Shown: positions 6,836 through 13,489 of the stretch, piece after piece
How positions within the stretch are numbered: position 1 is the stretch's first letter
Layout: each line of letters starts with the position of its first letter
Origin: Rickettsiales bacterium
GTDB lineage: Bacteria > Pseudomonadota > Alphaproteobacteria > Rickettsiales > UBA8987
Length of the DNA stretch: 13,741 nucleotides
Assembly: GCA_028282625.1 (NCBI GenBank)
Contig: JANQHP010000150.1
Span: 1-13,741 of the forward strand
Direction: 5' to 3'
Program-made: the position numbers and the translations under genes
The notes under the pieces: generated by a model
Seen by the model: only the letters and a program-made list of their open reading frames with translations
Databases searched by the model: none
What the model was told of the DNA's origin: nothing

Positions 6836-6866
6836 TCATCCCGCAGCACCGACCACGGGATCCAGC
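6836..6866. repeat. Dispersed palindromic repeat A, copy 2
   Basis: It is identical to 2541-2571 except for A at 6845 and 6855 where copy 1 has G. Both changes are at CpG steps and both break a base pair, leaving a 6-bp outer stem ATCCCG/CGGGAT (6838-6843 with 6856-6861). It is 47 nt beyond the stop of the glycosyltransferase gene, so it may lie at the end of the long - strand transcript. Confidence 0.75.
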
Positions 6867-6913
6867 GCCACACACCTTGTCATTCCACCAACCAAACACT
6901 CCCTACACCCACG

Positions 6914-8761
6914 CTAGCGAGAATGTTTGGAAACACCATGTTCGGTCTTATCCCAGTAATGAGGCCGCATCAGCAATTCCCACAGGGATTTAAAACTCGC
7001 GCCCACATGCAGCAGCCAGTAAAAAGGAAAGAAAGGCGCCATCCACAGCAAACGCCACCACCGGTCGCGTATAATCACCACCATGGCCATGATCATATGC
7101 ACCGCAAGCGCGCCCCAAAGATTGGCAAACGCAATCCAGAAAAACCACTCCGGCAGCGCCACATTTTGCGTATAGACAAACGCCGAAAGAATCCCAACGG
7201 GAATCATGGTTAAAAAGACCACCGCCGGCGCGCCCACAAAAAGCAAAAACCCAAGCGTCCCGGTCCAGCCGGTAATGCGGATAAAGCGCAGCGGACGGCG
7301 CATATGCACCATAAAAGTCTGAATATACCCTTTGATCCAGCGCGAACGCTGCTTGATCCACGGCCAGATGCCAATGGGCGCTTCTTCCAAAGTCAGCGAG
7401 TCCATCATGCGGGTCACATAGCCCTGCTGCGCCAGACGGATCCCCAGGTCCGCATCCTCCGTCACGTTATAAGGGTCCCAGGCATGCAACGCATGAAGCA
7501 CATGCAGCGGGAAATGGTTGCTCGTGCCACCAAGAGGAATCGGTATCTTGAGCTGCTGCAAGCCGGGCAGCATAAAGTGGAACCACGCTCCATATTCCAA
7601 CGCGAAGAAACGCGCCAGCCAATGTTCGTTGCGGTTGTAATAATTCAACCGTGCCTGCACACAGGCAAGATTGGCCGGGCCATGTTTGAAATGCCACAAG
7701 GCTCCAAGTAACTGGTCGGGATCGGGTTGGTCTTCCGCGTCATAAATCACCACATATTCCCCGCGTGCAAACTGCAACGCATAATTACACGCCTTCGGCT
7801 TGGTACGCGGCAAGGAAGCGGGCACTGGTACAATCTGAAAATAACTCTCGCAGCGTTGCTGTTTGATCGCACGTTGCGTCTCCAAATCATCTTCTTCCAC
7901 AATCAGCTTCACATCCAACCGTGTTTTGGGATAGTGCAGCTGCCGAATCGACTGCAGCAGCCTCTCAATCGTATGGGTTTTTTCCTGATAAAGTGGCACC
8001 AGCAGCGTATAAACTGGCAGCGACTTTTCTGGCCCCTGCCACAAGGGCGGAGGTTTGGCTTTGGTGCCAGGGCGCTTTTCCACCACCCATCCGGTGACAA
8101 AAAACAGCACCTTGGAAAGCAACGTCATCGCGTAAAACAAATTCAATACCAAAAACAACGTTGCCAGTGCCGCCGAAGAAACAGAAAGTAGTGCCACAAG
8201 CAGACCGATAAACAAAGCGATCGCCGCAAACGTACCACGCCCTGGCACCAGCGTACGCGCAGAAAGGGTTGCCTCTTCACGCCACAATTTTTCGCGCGCC
8301 TGAATATCATCGTTCTTGGCAAACGCCTCACGCAGCGTATGAAAGATATCCCGCGGCGTGGTCACCACAAAAGTGATCTGCTTTGCATCCAAAAACCGTT
8401 CCTTCGCCCATGCCTCCACCTCTTCTCCAGGGTGGGCTGTGGCGATATAAAGATGGCCGTTTTCCTCTCGCCATGGAAGGCACAGCAAACGCAAATAGGC
8501 CGGTCGATCCGCAAGTAGGAGCAACGATGTATCGCAAGGCGTTTCCTGCATGTCCAGAAAACCAAGCCCCTTATGGGAAGCCAGCAAACGGTAAAAATCC
8601 ATCGCGCGCATCCAGCCATGGCTCGTCAATATCTCCCCAAGCAACCCGCCCTGGCTTTGCTGCAACCGAAGCGCTTCGTGCAAACGCTCCTCGGTTAAAC
8701 AGCCGCGCTGCACCAGCAAAGTGCCAATACCAGAAGCAGAAAGGGCAGGTTCGTGGGTCAT
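6914..8761 (-). CDS. Membrane glycosyltransferase family 2 with N-terminal GspE/MshE-like domain
   Basis: The 615-residue protein has three parts. Residues about 10-150 resemble the N-terminal domain of type II secretion ATPases (GspE-N/MshEN): two helix-pair repeats, LLVQRGCLTEERLHEAL and LGEILTSHGW, then a hydrophobic beta region. Two membrane helices lie at about 176-225. A cytoplasmic GT-A domain follows, with TLLVPLYQE (252-260), DAEDQPDPDQ containing the metal-binding D341-x-D343, the TED motif T434-E435-D436 and QRSRW (471-475). Several membrane helices fill 500-590. These motifs are those of processive cellulose-synthase-like enzymes that polymerise a sugar from a nucleotide donor and may move it across the inner membrane. 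NfrB and XagB proteins share this layout. The substrate cannot be told. It starts 9 nt after the putative outer-membrane protein gene; CGGAG is only 3-4 nt from the ATG. Confidence 0.85.
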   Translation of the reverse strand: MTHEPALSASGIGTLLVQRGCLTEERLHEALRLQQSQGGLLGEILTSHGWMRAMDFYRLLASHKGLGFLDMQETPCDTSLLLLADRPAYLRLLCLPWREENGHLYIATAHPGEEVEAWAKERFLDAKQITFVVTTPRDIFHTLREAFAKNDDIQAREKLWREEATLSARTLVPGRGTFAAIALFIGLLVALLSVSSAALATLFLVLNLFYAMTLLSKVLFFVTGWVVEKRPGTKAKPPPLWQGPEKSLPVYTLLVPLYQEKTHTIERLLQSIRQLHYPKTRLDVKLIVEEDDLETQRAIKQQRCESYFQIVPVPASLPRTKPKACNYALQFARGEYVVIYDAEDQPDPDQLLGALWHFKHGPANLACVQARLNYYNRNEHWLARFFALEYGAWFHFMLPGLQQLKIPIPLGGTSNHFPLHVLHALHAWDPYNVTEDADLGIRLAQQGYVTRMMDSLTLEEAPIGIWPWIKQRSRWIKGYIQTFMVHMRRPLRFIRITGWTGTLGFLLFVGAPAVVFLTMIPVGILSAFVYTQNVALPEWFFWIAFANLWGALAVHMIMAMVVIIRDRWWRLLWMAPFFPFYWLLHVGASFKSLWELLMRPHYWDKTEHGVSKHSR

Positions 8762-8770
8762 CGGCTCCGT

Positions 8771-9622
8771 TTAAAAACTCCACCAAAGGGCCAGCATCAA
8801 CCCACTGCCCGCACCAGTATTGCGCCCCATCACATGCGTAAAGGCCCCGGTTTGCAAGGCAATATCTTCGGTAAAATGGTGCACCAGCGAGAATTGGGCT
8901 TTGAGCAAATCAAAATTTTCCGAGGTCGTGGCCAGGCCACTGGTCACTTCCGGCCGGGTCAGCGCGCGCGTATAAAAAAGCTGGGAAAGCCACATTTTTG
9001 TCTCACTGCTGCGGTAGCCCAGTGTTGCGTCCAGCCGCACTTGATCCCCTGGCGCCTCCATGCGATGACGGTACGCCGTTTCCACGCTGATAAAATGGTA
9101 TTGCTCCCAAAAGCGCAGGCTTTTTCCCCAGAGCAAACGAAGCTCCGCGTCCAGTTGGCCGTTGCCCAGGCGCGGATTGTCTTTGGTATCATAGGGGCCA
9201 TAAAGCTTCACCAGAGGCTGCAGCGAAAGAATACTCGTGGTTCCCTCATAAAGGGGCGTACGCGCAAACACCTCCATATCCGCCACACCCTTGGTGCGGC
9301 CACCGCCGATCGCATCGCTTTCAAGCCACTGAAAACTCGGGCTAAAACCAACCGTTAGCCGCTCATTCACCCCATATTCCATGTAAGGGTTATATTCCCA
9401 TTTCGTGAAACGGGATTGGTCCAGCACATGGCCATCCACGTCAAAAACGGTATCGGTTTCGTACCAATAGAGATTCTGGATAATTTGCCACGCACCGGGC
9501 GTTTGCAACCAAGGACCTGCCACTGCCACCCACGGCACTACGCCAAGACAAAGAAGGCAGCATGCAAAAAGACGCATGAAAAATTTTCTACGGCCTGGAC
9601 GCATCACCCAAGACGCATCCAT
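8771..9622 (-). CDS. Putative outer-membrane beta-barrel protein
   Basis: I do not recognise this family by name with certainty. The 283-residue product has a signal peptide: basic stretch RPGRRK (8-13), hydrophobic core about 18-32 and an AVA site before Gly36. The mature part is rich in Trp and Tyr with alternating hydrophobic and polar residues, lacks cytoplasmic motifs, and ends in LMLALWWSF. A C-terminal aromatic after a beta strand is the usual BAM recognition signal. The start is uncertain: ATGs at 9622, 9604 (Met7) and 9577 (Met16) all lack a clear Shine-Dalgarno, and Met7 or Met16 would give a more typical signal peptide. It lies between atpF (12 nt) and the glycosyltransferase (9 nt), suggesting a role in passing that enzyme's product through the outer membrane, as XagA/PgaA-type proteins do. 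Confidence 0.7.
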   Translation of the reverse strand: MDASWVMRPGRRKFFMRLFACCLLCLGVVPWVAVAGPWLQTPGAWQIIQNLYWYETDTVFDVDGHVLDQSRFTKWEYNPYMEYGVNERLTVGFSPSFQWLESDAIGGGRTKGVADMEVFARTPLYEGTTSILSLQPLVKLYGPYDTKDNPRLGNGQLDAELRLLWGKSLRFWEQYHFISVETAYRHRMEAPGDQVRLDATLGYRSSETKMWLSQLFYTRALTRPEVTSGLATTSENFDLLKAQFSLVHHFTEDIALQTGAFTHVMGRNTGAGSGLMLALWWSF

Positions 9623-9634
9623 GCGCGTTTCAGA

Positions 9635-10117
9635 CTAGTGAAACGTACGATCAATATCAGCAATCGCGCGGTCAATCAGTGCCTCGGCCGCGTCATGGCT
9701 CAGATTTTCCATGATCAGGTTCCGCGCCACACCAATGGTAATATCCACGGCATTCTCGCGTATCTGGTTCACCACTTGCGTTTCAGTTTGCGTGATTTTC
9801 TCTAAGGCCGCTTCCGTAGCGCGGCGCACTTCTTCCTCCAGCTGCGTTTCCGCCTGCTTGATGATGCGTGCGGCCTCCTGCTTGGCATGGGCCACAATCG
9901 CCTCGGACTCTTCGGCCGCCTTACGCTGCTTGCGCTGATAGGAAGAAAGCAGCGCCTGTGCTTCATCCTTGAGCTGCACCGCGCTATCAATTTCACTGGA
10001 AATCGTTTCTGCGCGACTATCCAGCGCACGCACAATAAAACGCCCCACCGGACGAATAATCATACCAATAAACACGAAAAGTGCTGCGGCAACCCAAAAT
10101 GACTCATCAAAATGCAT
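9635..10117 (-). CDS. atpF: F0F1 ATP synthase subunit b
   Basis: Subunit b is a peripheral-stalk component that holds F1 against the F0 rotor. The 160-residue protein has one N-terminal membrane helix (about 6-22, FWVAAALFVFIGMII). A long charged coiled-coil follows (about 27-125), rich in Ala, Glu, Lys and Gln, for instance in SSYQRKQRKAAEESEAIVAH. Its C-terminal part should contact delta and F1. It is the second of two b-type genes and so the canonical b rather than b'. GGGAG 6 nt upstream of the ATG is a good ribosome-binding site. It closes the F0 series, and a putative outer-membrane protein gene starts 12 nt further on. Confidence 0.92.
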   Translation of the reverse strand: MHFDESFWVAAALFVFIGMIIRPVGRFIVRALDSRAETISSEIDSAVQLKDEAQALLSSYQRKQRKAAEESEAIVAHAKQEAARIIKQAETQLEEEVRRATEAALEKITQTETQVVNQIRENAVDITIGVARNLIMENLSHDAAEALIDRAIADIDRTFH

Positions 10118-10173
10118 CTTTTTCTCCCTTAAAAAAACTGCCTACCGTAAAACCCACGGCAAGCCATACTATG

Positions 10174-10674
10174 TTAACGCTTGTTGGGTGCGTCGTGTAA
10201 AAATTCTTTGGTGCATTTCTTGGCCGTTTTGGCATCAATGCGAAGCCCCGCAATTTGCTTGGCCGCGTCCGCTGCCAGTGTCGCGGTCGCATCCTCTATC
10301 TTTTGCTGCGCCTCTTCTTGCGCTTTTGCTAGCCCTTGCTCTGCTTTGTGGATCTTTTGCTGCATCTTCTTTTGCAGGTCGGCGTGTTGCTGGTCCAACT
10401 TCTGCTGCACATCCTGCTTGGCTTTGGTAATAGTCGACGTCGCTTTTTTACGCACATCCGCCAGCTGCTTGTGGTAATGCGCCTCCAAATCTTCGGCCTC
10501 TTTTTGCAAGCGCTCGGCCTCGCTTAAGCTACTGCTGATCCGGTTTTCCCTTTGCTGCAGCAAACCATGAATGCGGGGCAGCATCCACCGCACCACCAGC
10601 ACGTAAAGCAGCAAAAACGAAATCGTCAGCCAAAAGAGCTGGGACGCAAAGGAAGAAGGATCTAACTGAGGCAT
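10174..10674 (-). CDS. atpF': F0F1 ATP synthase subunit b'
   Basis: This is the second peripheral-stalk subunit found in alphaproteobacteria, cyanobacteria and chloroplasts; it pairs with b as a heterodimer. The 166 residues open with MPQLDPSSFASQLFWL, the usual start of alphaproteobacterial b', then one membrane helix (about 12-30). A very polar coiled-coil (about 40-145), rich in Lys, Gln and Ala, follows. The tail TAKKCTKEFLHDAPNKR is short and basic and I cannot assign it a role. No Shine-Dalgarno is visible in front of the ATG, in contrast to atpE and atpF. It lies between atpE (96 nt) and atpF (56 nt). Confidence 0.9.
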   Translation of the reverse strand: MPQLDPSSFASQLFWLTISFLLLYVLVVRWMLPRIHGLLQQRENRISSSLSEAERLQKEAEDLEAHYHKQLADVRKKATSTITKAKQDVQQKLDQQHADLQKKMQQKIHKAEQGLAKAQEEAQQKIEDATATLAADAAKQIAGLRIDAKTAKKCTKEFLHDAPNKR

Positions 10675-10722
10675 CGTAACGCGAAAACTTTCTGTTCGTT
10701 AGGCACGGTTCTTAAAACGGCA

Positions 10723-10747
10723 GGCGTGCTTACATCAAAAACACGCC
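10723..10747 (-). terminator. Intercistronic hairpin downstream of atpE
   Basis: In the 96-nt gap between atpE and atpF', GGCGTG (10723-10728) and CACGCC (10742-10747) form a perfect 6-bp stem; on the transcribed strand the 13-nt loop begins with TTTTT. It may slow or partly stop transcription after atpE, or protect the atpE message. It is not a full intrinsic terminator because no T run follows. Confidence 0.35.
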
Positions 10748-10770
10748 CACCGCTTTCATATCAATGCCCG

Positions 10771-10998
10771 CTATACGGCAAAAATAAGGATCAGGCCAAT
10801 CACCAAGGCAAACAGGCCCATCGCTTCTGCAAGTCCGGCACCGATATAAACATATTTCGCAAGCTTAGGCTCCGCAGAAGGATTGCGCGCAATCCCGTTC
10901 AGCATCGCGGCAAACACCAGGCCCACACCAATTGCAGCACCCAGCATCCCCAATGTGGTCAAACCGGCGCCAACCAATTTTAGTACTTCCATTTCCAT
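10771..10998 (-). CDS. atpE: F0F1 ATP synthase subunit c
   Basis: Subunit c forms the membrane rotor ring. The 75-residue hairpin has helix 1 with the glycine pattern GAAIGVG (20-26), the polar loop Arg38-Asn39-Pro40 that contacts gamma and epsilon, and helix 2 with the proton-carrying Glu58 in GAGLAEAMG. I see no residues near Glu58 that suggest Na+ coupling, so protons are the likely ion. AAGGAG (11005-11010) is 6 nt before the ATG at 10998 and 12 nt from the in-frame ATG of Met3, which supports the longer form. The leader before it is A/T rich, as expected for a subunit needed in many copies. Confidence 0.95.
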   Translation of the reverse strand: MEMEVLKLVGAGLTTLGMLGAAIGVGLVFAAMLNGIARNPSAEPKLAKYVYIGAGLAEAMGLFALVIGLILIFAV

Positions 10999-11004
10999 AA
11001 GACT

Positions 11005-11010
11005 CTCCTT
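11005..11010 (-). promoter_or_regulatory. Strong ribosome-binding site of atpE with A/T-rich leader
   Basis: AAGGAG on the - strand, 6 nt before the atpE start. The preceding 25-30 nt of the mRNA are nearly all U and A. AtpB and atpF' have no such site, so this may set the higher output of subunit c. Confidence 0.65.
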
Positions 11011-11040
11011 TATGTGTGTAAAAAATAAAAAGATGAACGT

Positions 11041-11778
11041 TTAATGCATGTGTAACGCATCATTGAGATACACGCACACTAAAATAGCAAAAATATAGGC
11101 CTGCAGCAGCGCCACAAAAATCTCAAAACCTACCAACACCGTGAGCAAGGCAAAAGGCAGCCAGCCAAGCGCCCAACCCAGACCAATCACAAAGCTTGCA
11201 ATCACTTTGAGCATGGTATGCCCCGCCATCATATTGGCCGCCAAACGCACCGAAAGGCTGATCGGACGCGCCAAATACGCCACCACTTCAATAAAAATCA
11301 TCAGCGGCGCCATCCACCACGGCGTGCCATCGGGAAGGAAAATGCGAAAATAATGCAGCCCGTGGCGCGCAAAACCAATACAAGTCACGCCCAGAAAAAT
11401 CACCATCGCAAACGCGAATGTCACAATGATGTGGCTCGTCACCGTGAAGCTGTAAGGCATCATGCCAAGCAGGTTACACGCCAGGATGAACATGAAGAGG
11501 GTAAAAATAAACGGGAAATATTTGCGGCCATCATTGCCCACATTATCACGCACCATGTTCGCCACAAACTGGTAGCACAGCTCGGCCATCAACTGCCAGC
11601 GCGAAGGCACCAGCTCCGCACGACGCATGCCCCCACCAATAAACAACGCCACCGAAAACACCGCCAAAAACATAAAAAGGGACGCGTTGGTGAAGCTCAC
11701 ATCCACCGCACCCCATTGCAAGGGCACCAGGGGCTGTATTTCAAACTGCTGCAGTGGACCGTGCGCGCTATCAGACAT
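11041..11778 (-). CDS. atpB: F0F1 ATP synthase subunit a
   Basis: Subunit a is the stator channel that moves protons to and from the c ring. The 245-residue protein has several membrane helices and the functional residues: Arg178 in SVRLAANMMAGH, equivalent to the essential Arg210 of E. coli, and Glu219 and Gln226 in GFEIFVALLQAYIF. The segment ELCYQFVANMVRDNVG (66-81), then KYFPF and NLLGMMPYSF, is typical of alphaproteobacterial and mitochondrial-type ATP6. No Shine-Dalgarno is visible before the ATG. The gap to atpI is 71 nt and to atpE 42 nt. Confidence 0.95.
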   Translation of the reverse strand: MSDSAHGPLQQFEIQPLVPLQWGAVDVSFTNASLFMFLAVFSVALFIGGGMRRAELVPSRWQLMAELCYQFVANMVRDNVGNDGRKYFPFIFTLFMFILACNLLGMMPYSFTVTSHIIVTFAFAMVIFLGVTCIGFARHGLHYFRIFLPDGTPWWMAPLMIFIEVVAYLARPISLSVRLAANMMAGHTMLKVIASFVIGLGWALGWLPFALLTVLVGFEIFVALLQAYIFAILVCVYLNDALHMH

Positions 11779-11832
11779 AATGAGGCAAAACTTAAATGGC
11801 TATCAAATATCGTGTAACAATAAGGTCAATCG

Positions 11833-11866
11833 TTAGGTCAAAGGAGGCATTAGGTCGAAGGAGGGT
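11833..11866. repeat. Imperfect 17-bp tandem duplication over the atpI stop codon
   Basis: TTAGGTCAAAGGAGGCA (11833-11849) is followed at once by TTAGGTCGAAGGAGGGT (11850-11866), with 14 of 17 bases the same. The second unit encodes the last residues and stop of atpI on the - strand; the first lies just outside it. It looks like a replication-slippage duplication. Confidence 0.6.
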
Positions 11867-12158
11867 ACTTTTTAGGCACGTCCTCTTTCTGCTCCCTTGT
11901 TGCTAGCTTATAGATATTTAGCCCTCCAGCTGCAACCCCAAAAACAAAACCCAGAATAAAAAAGATTGGCAGCGTGTCCAGCCACCGATCCAGGTAATAC
12001 CCACCAACCGTACCCACCGCAATACCCGCCATCAGCTCCACCCCCACACGGGTAGAAGAAACAGGCGTCGAAGCACGCGGTGCCCCTTTTTGTTGCTGCT
12101 GCACGCTGGCAGCATGGATCCGCTTTTTGAGGTCCTCAAGGCCTGTGTCTTGCGACAT
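11850..12158 (-). CDS. atpI: ATP synthase accessory protein AtpI
   Basis: AtpI-type proteins help assemble the c ring and have been linked to Mg2+/Ca2+ uptake. The 102-residue product has a polar Gln-rich N-terminus (1-35) and two membrane helices (about 38-55 and 63-82). Between them lies the family pattern GGYYLDRWLDTLPIFFILG, then VFGVAAGGLN, and a charged end KEDVPKKYPPST. Its place directly before atpB is the usual alphaproteobacterial one. The start lies 8 nt after the stop of the DsbA-family gene, with only GAGTAG as a weak ribosome-binding site, so translational coupling to that gene is likely. Confidence 0.88.
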   Translation of the reverse strand: MSQDTGLEDLKKRIHAASVQQQQKGAPRASTPVSSTRVGVELMAGIAVGTVGGYYLDRWLDTLPIFFILGFVFGVAAGGLNIYKLATREQKEDVPKKYPPST

Positions 12159-12166
12159 CGCTGCCG

Positions 12167-12913
12167 CTACTCTTTCTCTTTATCCACAGGAGCTTTGGCC
12201 GCCTCCTCTGCGGCAGCATCTGGCGCCACAAGGCCCGGTACAGCAGCCCCGGCTTCTTCCAGCGCCTCATCAATCGCTTTTTGCACGGTAATCAGCGTTT
12301 TGCGCTGCGTAAACGGCTTGCCTTGTATAAAAAGACTGGGCGTGGAATTAATATTCAGCTCCTTGCTGGCACGCACCTGCTGCTGCAAGAGCACCTCTTC
12401 TGCCGCGCTATCGCCCACACATTGGTCAAACGCCTCACCCGTAATCCCACCAATTTTGGCGATCGTGCGCAGCTGCGCCAACACTTCTGCTTCGGTACGC
12501 TGGTAGGCCCAGTTCTTTTGGGTCGTAAAAAGCGCGTCTAAAAAAGCATGCGCCTTATCGTGTTCTTTCGAACACTCCACCAGCTGTGCTGCACGCAATG
12601 CCGAAAGATTAAGCGGAAAGTGACGGTAGACAAAATAGACCGAACCATTTGCAATATATTGCTTTTTCAGCGGCTTCAACGTTTCCAGATGAAAATTCTT
12701 GCAGTGATGGCACGACAGCGACGCATATTCCACCACCTTCACCGGTGCGGCAGGGTCACCATAGACCACATCCATGGGCAGCGCATCTTCGAGCAGCGTC
12801 GTGTTGACCGGTTGCCATGTTTTGGTCGGCACTTGTGCGTGCGCGTGTAATCCAGGCAACATCCATGCCAGCGTGACGATCCACAAAGGCACAAAAAAAA
12901 CGTATTTAAACAT
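12167..12913 (-). CDS. DsbA-family periplasmic thiol:disulfide oxidoreductase
   Basis: The 248-residue product should act in the periplasm on disulfides of exported proteins. It has a signal peptide (hydrophobic core about 5-20, AHA site before Gln27). A thioredoxin fold with the DsbA-type insert follows, the active site Cys68-His-His-Cys71 within YASLSCHHCKNFH, and the cis-proline in STPSLFI (Pro192). Two more cysteines, Cys114 and Cys165, lie in the helical insert and probably form the second disulfide known from alphaproteobacterial DsbA proteins. The last 30 residues are an Ala/Glu/Lys tail likely to be disordered. AGGAG (12923-12927) lies 9 nt before the ATG. A DUF721 gene lies 20 nt upstream and atpI 8 nt downstream. 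A DsbC/DsbG isomerase role is less likely because no dimerisation domain is seen. Confidence 0.88.
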   Translation of the reverse strand: MFKYVFFVPLWIVTLAWMLPGLHAHAQVPTKTWQPVNTTLLEDALPMDVVYGDPAAPVKVVEYASLSCHHCKNFHLETLKPLKKQYIANGSVYFVYRHFPLNLSALRAAQLVECSKEHDKAHAFLDALFTTQKNWAYQRTEAEVLAQLRTIAKIGGITGEAFDQCVGDSAAEEVLLQQQVRASKELNINSTPSLFIQGKPFTQRKTLITVQKAIDEALEEAGAAVPGLVAPDAAAEEAAKAPVDKEKE

Positions 12914-12922
12914 GATCAGGTT

Positions 12923-12927
12923 CTCCT
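12923..12927 (-). promoter_or_regulatory. Ribosome-binding site of the DsbA-family gene
   Basis: AGGAG on the - strand, 9 nt upstream of the ATG at 12913, in the 20-nt gap after the DUF721 gene. It supports this start, which also gives a good signal peptide. Confidence 0.55.
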
Positions 12928-12933
12928 GTGGTA

Positions 12934-13485
12934 TTAGACACTGTGATAAGCGTGGGTGAGCAACCGAGACAAGGCCTGCTTAAGGGCCGGATCATCAATC
13001 TGTTGCATCTGGTTTTCCCATGCCTTGATTGTAGAATCTGGCACCGAGGATGCAACTGCTTTATTTGCTTCTAACGGCAAAGGTAACGCGGAAGAAGCAA
13101 GCGGCGCAGGCTCTTGCGCCAGAAGCTTGATCCGTTCCACCACCGGATAGCCGAAATACACCGCAATCCGCTCACGGATTTCATCGGTCTGGTGCTGCAC
13201 GGCAAGAATATGCGCAGAATCCACGCCAAGCCTTAATGTGGCACGCTTTTGCCCAGGGGAAAACGTCACCCCTTCCACCCAACTATACCGGGCCATCTCG
13301 TGGCCCACAATATCTGGCCAATGCAACAACATCTGCATCCGCAGCGGCATATTGTCATCCATGTTTTTGGCCATAAAATGGTGAATAATAGTCCCGATCG
13401 GGCGCGCATGGGAACGTCGCTTTTTACGACGAACCTCATAAGGGCGAGGGTTTGTATTAGCATCAGAAGAAGGAGGTTTGGACAT
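12934..13485 (-). CDS. DUF721 (DciA-like) protein
   Basis: DciA proteins of this family help load the replicative helicase DnaB; this one is assigned only by its domain. Numbered from the alternative GTG start at 13497 (187 residues), a basic stretch (RRKKRRSHAR, 23-32) is followed by the DUF721 core: LLHWPDIVGHEMARYSWVEG (57-76), the strand KRATLRLGVDS and the helix EIRERIAVYFG with ERIKLL. The region after about 128 is low in complexity, then a short helical end. The ATG at 13485 is chosen because it avoids overlap with rnhB. The GTG at 13497 would overlap the rnhB end by 8 nt, and neither has a clear ribosome-binding site. In other alphaproteobacteria a DUF721 gene also precedes a DsbA-type gene. 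Confidence 0.82.
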   Translation of the reverse strand: MSKPPSSDANTNPRPYEVRRKKRRSHARPIGTIIHHFMAKNMDDNMPLRMQMLLHWPDIVGHEMARYSWVEGVTFSPGQKRATLRLGVDSAHILAVQHQTDEIRERIAVYFGYPVVERIKLLAQEPAPLASSALPLPLEANKAVASSVPDSTIKAWENQMQQIDDPALKQALSRLLTHAYHSV

Positions 13486-13489
13486 GGTG

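Noticed and set aside
8753..9358. 201-codon open frame on the + strand opposite the outer-membrane barrel gene
   Set aside because: The product is basic and lacks motifs, while the - strand frame has a signal peptide and a beta-barrel end.
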